Below, one piece after another: positions 48,314 through 57,463 of a stretch of 64,000 nt of DNA. How positions within the stretch are numbered: position 1 is the stretch's first letter; each line of letters begins with the position of its first letter. Location: the NCBI GenBank assembly GCA_949825065.1, contig OX463865.1, positions 17,499,763 through 17,563,762 of the forward strand, in the 5' to 3' direction. A model generated the notes under the pieces. That model worked only from the letters and a program-made list of their open reading frames with translations. It searched no databases and was not told the origin of the DNA. Source of the DNA: Odontocerum albicorne. Lineage: Eukaryota; Arthropoda; Insecta; Trichoptera; Odontoceridae. Both the position numbers and the translations under genes were made by a program.

Positions 48314-50367
48314 TTATTGTAAACGACAGACGCCCCAGTATTGAAAGCGGTAATCTGAAAAGAAATAATTTCCAAATTAAATTAAATAATTTATCTAAGG
48401 TTTAACTTATTATTCCCAGGACTGTAGAGTGGAAGTCAGGTCAGTAGTCGAAATATGCTATACTTTTAAATTTACTCCAACTTTAAAAAAAATACATTTA
48501 TTAGACTTATTGGCTACATAATATTAAATTATGAAGTATGTACAATTTGGTACAAATAGCGTGTATGGTACTATGATGAGGAATCCCCGTAGACATTATT
48601 TCCAAACAACCCTCATTTAATTAGTTATAACACATTTATATAAGTATTTTTCTTTCTTTAAATAGTTAATTAATAACAATTTGTATAGTTAAAACTAATA
48701 GGTGTGGTATATAAGTTTTGATTCGGTTTTTTTTAATATGTAAAGTTTTTTTGACGACTCCACACCCCTGGTCATTCATATTATCATAATAATCCCCGCG
48801 ACAAGTGTTTCTACCCCCTATCTCCAGACTCTGTTCAGCCGATACCTGAAGAAACCTTTCGACGGAAAAATGGCCTGTATCCTGAACCCAGATACTTTTT
48901 TATAAAATATTCCAGACTTGTTTTTACCTAAGGCCTCTTTAATATATTTCTAGTAGGTCGGAAAATATTGCTACATGTCAATACTATATACCCGCCATGT
49001 AACTATTATAAAACAACAATGGTTGTATTGTCTCCCAGCCCGGGGATTGCAGGTTCAATCCCCAGTCCAGACTTCTTAAAAAAGGATAAGTAAAATTGTT
49101 ACTTGTGACTTTTTCAACAACTTTCTGGTTGTTTGGAAGAAATTGGCGTATGGCAATAACAGTTTAACAAGTTGAACTGTATACAATGAAAGTGGAATGC
49201 AATGATAATATTATCAATTACATCATCCCAATCGTCTTTATAAATATTCTACATATAAGAAATCTAAAATGTGTCACTATTATAAAACAAATATGTTTGA
49301 ATGATATTTCTTTCGTGTTTCATAAAAAAAACCACTCGCAGGCCGCGGATTGGCTATGGCTGGTGTCACATATTCATGTTCGATGGCAGCAAAGTCATGT
49401 TCCCTGATCCCCCACTTTTTATTTTGTGTTATATTATACTCGTCACCGGTAAAAGGGCAGTTTACTAAAAATCAATTACAAAATTATCGAGCTTACCACT
49501 TTCACGACTACAGTTATAGTTGAATAGATCACATTCATCTAAGAATGTTCGCGTGTCACCATGGCTATTCATGGCACATAAACGTGTAATGGGTCCATTG
49601 CATGGAATACCACATAGTCTAGCCAAACTCGCCCCCACGACTGAAATTCAGAAGAAGGTTATTAAACAAATATAAAAATAGCGAGACGTAGCCTGAATTC
49701 AAAAGGTAATCGTCTGTTACTTATCTTAATTCTGTTTACAGACGTATGCATATTTTTATTATTCTCAATTATTTTTTTTTAAGCTGTGTGTAAGAATAGG
49801 AAGGTGGTAACTCCGGTCCATATGTGGTAACTCGGAACTCCGGAATAAGATATTTGGAAAGAATACTGCAAAATATTACAAAAAAATGTTGAGTGTAAGA
49901 AAAGGAAGATGGTGACTCCGGATAATAGTACTTTTTCAAATGGATAAGGGTGATATATTTGTAAAGAAAACTGTAAAAGTATTACAAAAGTAAGAAAACG
50001 AACTACAAAGACATCTTATAGATCTCCCGATATGTTATTGTAATACATTCGACGATATACTTTGATACGACTTCCATAAAAGGGTTGTCTTCGAGTGCTT
50101 CCTAAAGCAGCACACGCCACCCATATACCTTATACTTGTACAATATAAATACAATAATAAGATTAACATATGTAGGCATTTCGACCTAGCGTGAGGCTGT
50201 ATCTGAAGATACGAGGAAATTTTCAATTTCATATTTTCGACCCCCGGTTGACTATGGGTTACATAATCCACGGATAAGGGAATTTAACTGTTTATTAAAA
50301 ACTAATACAAAAATGTATTTTATAAAAATGTATACATACGACAAGCCAATACGAAGAGAATTTTCAT
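48314..50367 (-). CDS. Kazal-like single-domain secreted protein, gene C (3 exons)
   Basis: Exons 50340-50367, 49497-49640 and 48314-48354 on the minus strand (28, 144 and 41 nt); donors GTATGT and GTAAGC, acceptors GAATTTCAG and TCTTTTCAG; phase 1 throughout. The 70-residue product has the signal peptide MKILFVLACLVGASLA and then RLCGIPCNGPITRLC, TRTFLDECDLFNYNC and YRFQYWGVC: spacing C-x3-C-x7-C-x14-C-x6-C-x13-C. In Kazal inhibitors the P1 residue is the second after cysteine 2; here it is Gly followed by Pro, which is unusual for a working inhibitor loop. Both introns are short (699 and 1142 bp). Intron 2 contains SINEs. Further AATAAA motifs lie downstream of the stop. It differs from gene D at many residues but keeps every cysteine. 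Confidence 0.85.
48880..49190 (+). mobile_element. Two SINE family 1 copies in intron 2 of gene C
   Basis: A headless copy (48880-49007, AAGGCCTCTTTAATAT) is followed by one with part of the tRNA head (49025-49190, GGGATTGCAGGTTCAATCCC). The second ends TGTATACAATGAAAGTGG. Confidence 0.65.
49790..49990. repeat. Unexpanded 120-bp minisatellite unit(s), intron 1 of gene C
   Basis: One or two diverged units (GTGTAAGAATAGGAAGGTGG, GTTGAGTGTAAGAAAAGGAA). A single 25-bp unit follows near 50085. Confidence 0.75.
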
Positions 50368-50418
50368 TGTTTTAAATGTATAATACTCTAAACACAAAGG
50401 TATGTGAAGTGAAATATA

Positions 50419-50426
50419 TATTTATA
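50419..50426 (-). promoter_or_regulatory. TATA box of Kazal gene C
   Basis: TATAAATA on the minus strand, 52 bases upstream of the ATG, leaving room for a short leader. Confidence 0.65.
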
Positions 50427-50931
50427 CAATACCGACTTAACGTATTGTGCAATTTTACGAGTAGACATTAATTCAAGTCAGGGCTGGATTTAGAATTGAT
50501 TATTTTTTAACTATTCACAATACATAATTTAAAATATGCATCGTTAAAATAAAAAAGAGAATTGTAGAGTACAAGAACTTAATATTGCTACGAACTATCA
50601 ATTTTAAGATACATAGTTCTTACGACTCATTGCTTCACTACCATAAACAGTTTGAATCATTTCAAAACTTTCTGTGACACTTTTACACAATTTAAAACAA
50701 AGTTTGATGTTAGCACGTTGCTCTTTTGTTCCTTTTCCTAGGCTCAGAAGGTACTGTCAATTGTTACGTCATTACGAATGAACCGGCGAAGCCAGCGCTT
50801 TCAGACTTTTACAGAAGGTAGTCGAAATGTGTCGCTAGCTATCTCACTAATTCATCCACAGATGGCGCTGGTGGTTACGCGAAAATAAAATCTGCCACCT
50901 TTCCCATTGAACAGGCCGTGTATTATGTATA

Positions 50932-51720
50932 CGAGGGGAGGTCAATAAATTCGCGGAATAAAAATATAAAGGGGGGGGGGGGGGGTGACTCATTATTAGT
51001 GTACCAAGTTTAGGTCTTATTTAGAGGGTATTGTTGAAGATATCGTCGGAAGAGTATGTAGAACGTTAATACATCCCAAGTATGGAGTTTCGCGCCGTCA
51101 TTTAATTTCTCACGAAATAAAGGCAAACAACTCAAATTATGTTGTAAGATATGTTAGCGGTTTATCAGGACTATTATTGCCTTAAAACATGGTTTACAGG
51201 AAGCAGTCTTTTTAAACGAGGAGGAGAATCGATTGAAAACGACCTCCGACCAGGACGGCATATTGAGGTCACTTCAAACATCGTCAAAAAGTAGAAAAAA
51301 GCTTGTATTGGAGGATGCCCGCCTAAACAAACAACAGCTTGAGGTGATGATTGGAGTATCCCCTACAACCATTTTGAATATCCTCCTCCAACATCTAGGG
51401 ATGTCAAAAGTCAGTGCAAGGTTGGTGGGTACCCAGAATGTTCACGCCACTTCAAAAATAACAACACATCTGTACGAATGTTTACCAGAGAGTACTACTC
51501 TAGTCTGCTGATACAGTGAAAATAAGGTGTGAAGAAGAAAAGGAGAGAAAAATGGACAAAAGGTGTGCTGCTTTTGCATGAAAATGCACCCGTGCACAAA
51601 AGTATTCTGCATTTGGCTGCTCTTCACAACTGTGGCTTTCAAACATTAAATCCCCCTCCCTACAGCCCAGAACTGGCTCCATCTGGCAATTATTTATTTC
51701 CAAATATATTATTTATTTCC
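50932..51720 (+). mobile_element. Left part of the mariner-like element, unit C
   Basis: Starts CGAGGGGAGGTCAATAAATT after TA. The best-preserved piece is 51233-51511 (KKLVLEDARLNKQQLEVMIG, TILNILLQHLGMSKVSARLV), then 51529-51726 (KWTKGVLLLHENAPVHKS with second catalytic Asp to Glu). It breaks off near 51720 at another mariner. An N-terminal fragment lies on the minus strand at 50.62-50.88 kb. Confidence 0.75.
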
Positions 51721-51721
51721 A

Positions 51722-52467
51722 AATAGGAGGTATCGTAACGGTCAGTTTGTTTGGACCCGCGTGTATGTCAGCCACTTTGCAGAACAATACCGCCGCGAAT
51801 ATCCATCGGAAGGTCGTGGAAGTTTATGGTAGTGATATAATGAGTCGACAACATGTCACGAAGTGGGTTAGGTTGTTCAGAGAAGGCCGTACTGATACTC
51901 ACAACGAGGCGAGGCAGTGATTTCTGACGAACTTGTGCAAAAAATTGAAGAACAAGTGTGAAATGACCGCCGTGTGACGCTTGACGACTTCACGAAGAAT
52001 TTCTTGACATTTGTCGAAGTCTTCTCGGTGATATTATGTCGGAAAAACTTGGTTGCAAGAAGTTCTGTGCGAGATGGGAGCCCAGAATGCTCACACCGGA
52101 GCACTATCAAAATCGCGTGACCGCCGCGCGTGAATTTTTGGATCGTTTCGCACAGAAGGGAGAAGCTTTTCTGGATTTCATCGTGAGGGGAGATAAGACG
52201 TGGGTGTGTCACTACACCCCAACAATTTTTCAACAATCAGGAGGCCGAGGAAACTGTGAAGAAGTGGCTGAAAGAGCTGGCGACGGAGGTCTATGACACT
52301 GGCGTACAAAAGCTAGTGCCCCGACTACAGAAATGTCTCGATCTCGATGGCAATTACGTTGAAAAATAGTTAAATATATTTGTGAAGTATCCTGTGAATT
52401 TCAATTAAATACAAGCATTTTTCGATCCTACATAAATTTTGTAATCTCCCTTTCTGGATAACCCTCG
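51722..52467 (+). mobile_element. Internally deleted mariner of a further subfamily
   Basis: The plus strand reads VVEVYGSDIMSRQHVTKWVR (HTH), then from 52036 KKFCARWEPRMLTPEHYQNR and IVRGDKTWVCHYTP (first catalytic Asp, with TGDE changed to RGDK). After a deletion it continues KKWLKELATEVYDTGVQKLV and GNYVEK. The right end is CTGGATAACCCTCG followed by TA (52468-52469). The left terminal repeat was not found. Confidence 0.75.
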
Positions 52468-52562
52468 TATATATGCAAGTCCTTCAATGAAATGATATCT
52501 TAACAACAAAAGACTTCACGAATACAGAGGTCTTCCTCTCTGACCGAGAGTTTCTACGGCTC

Positions 52563-52990
52563 ACTTTCGAACCATCCCGAACCTCAGATAATCTCACTCT
52601 CAGACTACGAAGCGACCATTACTCTTGTTCATCCCAGACGCGAATAAATTTTACGAACCACCCCACGTCCCCCGATCCGCAACAGTAAGCGTAGAATTGG
52701 TCATCCTCATCTTTATCCTGGACCTAATCCTCGTGATCGTCCTTTATTATTTTCGAAATAATCCACTCATGCACACGCATACTTTCATAGATACACAATT
52801 CTCCTCTTTAAACTGCAGGGCCTTCTCCTCCACCTCAAACTGCAGGACGGAGATTGACTACTCGCTACTGTTGACCTTAGTACGGGTCTGCTTTCTATTG
52901 CGAGAGGTTTTCGAGATAATATCGATACGCATTAAAAGTTCGTTTTTATTTCCTCTAAAGATAATCAAAATTGATATTCTCATAAATGCA
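52563..52990. repeat. Locus block (copy 8 of 8)
   Basis: Closest to the copy at 11035-11480. Includes the 123-residue plus ORF 52625-52996, which has no recognisable domain. Confidence 0.6.
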
Positions 52991-53135
52991 CAATGAACCC
53001 AACCCACAAATAATGGTGTCCGATTTGGTTTGACCATGATTTAAAAAGGCTTGATGAAGGCTGGAGGAATTCAAATGGTCATCTAAATCATGTGATGACC
53101 ATTCATATTTATTTTCTAGTGTCGTTTCGTGAAAG

Positions 53136-53757
53136 ATGTGTATCAAAGACATTATCATCGACACTATTATTATTGTTTCCATAATTAACATCACCATTAT
53201 CATCATCGTCGTCACCATTAGCAAACAACATAACCATTGTCTCCATTATCATCATCGTCACAATCGTCAGTATAATCCCCAACACCATCATATTCGTCAC
53301 CATCAGCATAAACCATAGATAATTTTCCATTAATAACATCACCACCATCATAACAGTCCTCATAATTATATGTCACCGTCACCATTATCTCTAATATGGT
53401 TATCTTCATCATTAGCGTTATCATTGTCATTGTCATTGTCGTCATTATCATCATCATCATCGGGTTTACCATCATCATTGTCACTATAATCACTATCACC
53501 ATCATCATTGTCGCCATTGTCGTTGTGACCATCATTATCACTGCCCTGATCATCATTGTCAACATCACCATCGTCACTATCATTATCATTATGATTGCTA
53601 TCATCATCGTCTCCATAATCATTATCACTATAATCACCATGATCATTGTCATCGTCATCATCCTCTCCATTATCATCCTCCTTGGCAACATCATCATTAT
53701 TATCATCTTCATCATCATTATTGTTACTATCATGACTATTATTGTCATTATAAGAAG
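53136..53757. repeat. Degenerate CAT/CAC/ATT triplet tract (unit D)
   Basis: Similar in length to 27270-27900. ORFs are artefacts. Confidence 0.9.
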
Positions 53758-54104
53758 CAGGAACTTTGAAATATGTAAGAGCTGATCGCCGTTTGTGTCT
53801 TGGATGTTTTATACATAAATATGTTCGTACAAAGTAACATGGTTACATCTGAATACTTCGTTTAACTTTAATTCAACCGCACATAATTGAATTAGCCACG
53901 CGTAATAACGGAAATGGCATCGTTTCATGACTAAACTCACTCCAACTGGGCCTCGTAGACGAGAATCCTTTCCCCATTTCAATGACGATTCAGTTGGAAA
54001 GCGAAGCTGTGCCGTGCAGTTTGTTTATTAAGTGAGTGAGCCGTTGCGCACCAGCAAGCTCACCGGCCACGCCACGCCACTGTACTGGATCCGATTGCAT
54101 ACCT

Positions 54105-54305
54105 GAAACGAGATGATCGGAGCACACCGACATTTTTTCCCCTTTATTTCAAAGAAAAGATTTTACCCAAGTCATATGTATCATTATATCTTAGCGGAAA
54201 AAATACGAATACTTAGCGGAAAAGGGAATAGCACAGTGCGGGGTTCGAACCGACGACCTTCCGTACGTAAGCTCAGTGCGTTACCACGCGGTCATGCACT
54301 CTAAG
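54105..54305 (-). mobile_element. tRNA-headed SINE (family 2)
   Basis: The minus strand has GACCGCGTGGTAACGCACTG and GGTCGTCGGTTCGAACCC, the cleanest B box of the family. Confidence 0.6.
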
Positions 54306-54962
54306 GCAACCCTGCCTGATTGGCTTTTTAACGTTTTGAGTTATTGTTGATTATCTGGAAGTCTCGTGTCGCTCTTTCTTCATTATTTCTATAAAGGAAC
54401 AGCGTTGCGTGGGATAATATAATTAATTAATCTTTATTTTCGTATCTGTTGATTAAACTTTATCATAATACTGATCATCAACATCACAATAAACATCATC
54501 ATCTACTATCTCAGAATGCATCAAAAATCTTAAATAATCCATAATATGGAACAAGATAATAAACATTACCAGTATCTGAATCCGCGAACCTGAAGTCGAA
54601 AATAAATCTTGAAGATTAAGGTGTGGTCTCATCCCCATGTTTAAAATGACTCACAACGAAGCTCTCAATTCTTCTTCGTTTACATTTCTCCAGAAACTCC
54701 ACATGGAATTTCTACTTGTTTGAGATTTTTTAGTTATTTTTTTTCGAATTCATTTGTATTACTCGTATTAACTATGAAGCTTATCAGATCAACCGTAAAA
54801 AAACTATTTAAAAAATCAAGCGCATACTCACAACTTGATTGGGACCAGCTCGTCGACTATCAATTGAAAAATTTAATTAATTGGTTGGAAAATATTACTT
54901 CTTAAAATCGACCAATTACGACTGTTTACATAATGCACGTTTTCATCTTCACTATCACTTTC

Positions 54963-54968
54963 AGTATA
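54963..54968 (+). promoter_or_regulatory. Possible TATA box of the plus-strand candidate gene
   Basis: TATAAA, 75 bases upstream of the ATG at 55043. Motif plus position only. Confidence 0.35.
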
Positions 54969-55042
54969 AACATAGCGCCTACTTTTGCGTGGTCGGAGTT
55001 GGATGTTACTCCACTGTCGGGATCGTTATGATGTATAACTCA

Positions 55043-56562
55043 ATGTTTAGAAACTTTGTCAACATTATCAATATCTTCGTCTTTGCCCTCGTCCTAGTCG
55101 TCACTGATCAATCCCATGTCAAATTAGGTGTTGTCCAGAGATCAAATCCAGGGCAAATGTTTTGGCCCTAGATTTGATCTCTGAACAACAAATGGGTTTT
55201 AAAGGTTTCAAGCAATACAATTTCAAAAAATACTGTCACAAACAATACAAGAAAGGGGAAACTCATAATTTAATCCGGTTGAACTCATAATTTAATCTTA
55301 TCAATTATCTTGTTTTCAAGAACCTACCTTCCAATCGTCGTCTTGCTGTATGTTGTTAGCATGCGTTGCAAATTTAAATACTCACATTATGCAGTAGCTT
55401 CTACATATATGTTTTGACTCATTTTCACTTCACGGTCACAGTATGTTTTACTTCGTTTTTTTGGCTTCATGGCATCAGGCAAATAATATACTAGAAGATA
55501 TCCAATAATTATATCTGAATTGTTACATACTATATATATACCATAATGCCATTTCCCTATCGGTGTTGGCAAAGAGGACAGCCCGCTATACTTTCCTTAC
55601 TTGACACACATGTTTAACCTCTTACACGTCCACACGCCATTACTCAATTTTTAGAAACTTTGTCAACATTATCATCCTCCTCGTCCTTGCCCTCGTCCTC
55701 GTCGTCACTGATTAATTCCATATTAACTTATGTGTTGCCCAGAGATCAAATCTAGTGCCAAAATAACAAACATATTTTAAAAGTTTCAAGCAATAATAGC
55801 AACTCATTTAAAAAAATTACTGTCACAAACAATACAAAAAATGAGAAACTCGTAACTTAATCCGGTTGAACCCATTATTTAATCTTATAAATTATCTTGT
55901 TTTCAAGAACCTACCTTCCAATTGTCGTATTGTTGTATGTTGATAGCATGAGTTGCAAAATTGGAATACTCACGTTATGGAGTAGCTTTTACTTATATAT
56001 TTTTACTCATTTTCACTTCACGGTCACAGTATATTTTACTTCATTTTCGGCTTAAAAAAATTAACAATCGGAAATCACCACGAAGATAGAAGAAATATTC
56101 CATTCCATGTTATTTTCAAAATAATCAGTCAAAAAATTCAATTCTTTATAAAAAGTAAAGAAAACAGTAAAACAATTTTTTTGAACAAAATTTAAATAAA
56201 TATTTATTTATACTCTTATTTTACGAAAAAATAGTTTTCATTTTAAAAATATTTGTTCCAAAATCACATGAATATGTTATGTTCATGCACTCATGCATTC
56301 AAACGTCCCCAGTCTTAGAAGAAAAAATCCTTTAATTTAGTATTGTGATATGAAATATGTCAATATCCGAAGCAGTCCCGTTCAAAAGTGTTAAGGCCCT
56401 TCCAACAGGTATAGTGGCTGGAAGATCCGTTCTTGCGTATGTGATTGATAACACTAGTCCACCGGTGAGGTCTAGTGTAATTGTTATGGACACGTAACGT
56501 TAATCTTTCTAGCAATGCTGATTCCGAAGATTTCTTCTTACGCTCAAGGAGTTATACCCTAG
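55043..56562 (+). CDS. Candidate small secreted-peptide gene, two exons (tentative)
   Basis: Exon 1 at 55043-55127 codes MFRNFVNIINIFVFALVLVV then TDQSHVKL, a good signal peptide, with a phase-1 GTGTTG donor. Exon 2 from 56513 follows the acceptor TTAATCTTTCTAG and continues in phase as AMLIPKISSYAQGVIP to TAG at 56560-56562, giving about 44 residues. The exon-1 end is kept in relics at 12.0, 19.6, 36.6 and 55.7 kb. In the copy at 47.35 kb the stop is absent, so this one may be a shortened or dead copy. It runs towards Kazal gene D. No known family; the joining of the two exons is inference. Confidence 0.35.
55130..55189. repeat. 27-bp hairpin (unit D), in the intron of the candidate gene
   Basis: Same hairpin as 19714-19773 with a few mismatches. 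Confidence 0.8.
55655..55735 (+). pseudogene. Second relic of the plus-strand signal-peptide exon
   Basis: GAAACTTTGTCAACATTATC and CTCGTCGTCACTGATTAATT match exon 1 at 55043, but the ATG is ATT and GATCAA has become GATTAA, creating a stop. Confidence 0.45.
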
Positions 56563-56598
56563 CATGCCCAGCAGGAACTGGAACAAGACACCCAGATA

Positions 56599-56790
56599 TT
56601 TTTTTTAAATTTCACCCTGTGAGTTTATTGCCATGTGTCAATCTCTTCCAAACAATCAGAAATATGTATTAACTGGCCCTTAGTGAAAACCAGACTTGAA
56701 TTCCATTTAAAAAATCTGGATTCTAGCGGGGATCGAACACGCAACCTCCAGATTAGCAGACAAGGGTCTTACCACCAGGCCATGGAGGTC
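56599..56790 (-). mobile_element. tRNA-headed SINE (family 1)
   Basis: Orthologous to the SINE at 47441-47632 by position and flanks. The head has CCATGGCCTGGTGGTAAGAC. Confidence 0.7.
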
Positions 56791-57463
56791 GTATACCTAA
56801 TATTGAAAGATAAAGCCATGAATAGACACCAATAGACATATCTTAGATATTTTGTCTGTGTTATCATCACCACGAGTGAGTTTTGTGCCCTCAGTAGGCT
56901 CCAAATGCAAGCATTACTTTTTAATTTGCTATACGATTATGTGACAGAATATAATAAGTGATAAAGTATGAATATGAACTAAAGATTGATGTACTCTGAA
57001 ATGCATTGGACATGTAGAACGAATGAATTAAGAAAGACAACCAAAACAAATATACAGTGCAAATGTGAGTGGAAGGCGTGTGAGAGAATGATCAACAAAA
57101 GGATGGTGGGATCAATTGTATATTCTTAAAGAAGGTAATGTTAAATGTCTGAAAAATGTGTATGGGGTGTAGAAGAATCGGAATATGTGTGTCGAGATAG
57201 GAAAGTCTGGCGCTCTCTTCTCTCTACCTACCCTATAAACAAGTAGTTTAAGGGGATATATTGTATAAACGAGTAGTTTAAGGGATATATGGCATAAATC
57301 TACTCGTTTACAGGGTTCAGATATCAGATAATGTATCTTTTGTCAGACATTCTATGGTACATAAATGAGGAGTTAAATTAAAATATAAAAAAATAAATCA
57401 TCATTTATTTATTGAGTTCATCACTTTTTGTGTATTTATTGGCATCGAAATAAAAATAACCAC

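Noticed and set aside
55340..55620. Minus-strand exon with a GTGAGT donor and a 61-residue ORF (55387-55572)
   Set aside because: The reading frame is lost in the copies at 20.0, 36.9 and 56.0 kb, and no partner exon could be joined. It could at most be a non-coding leader.
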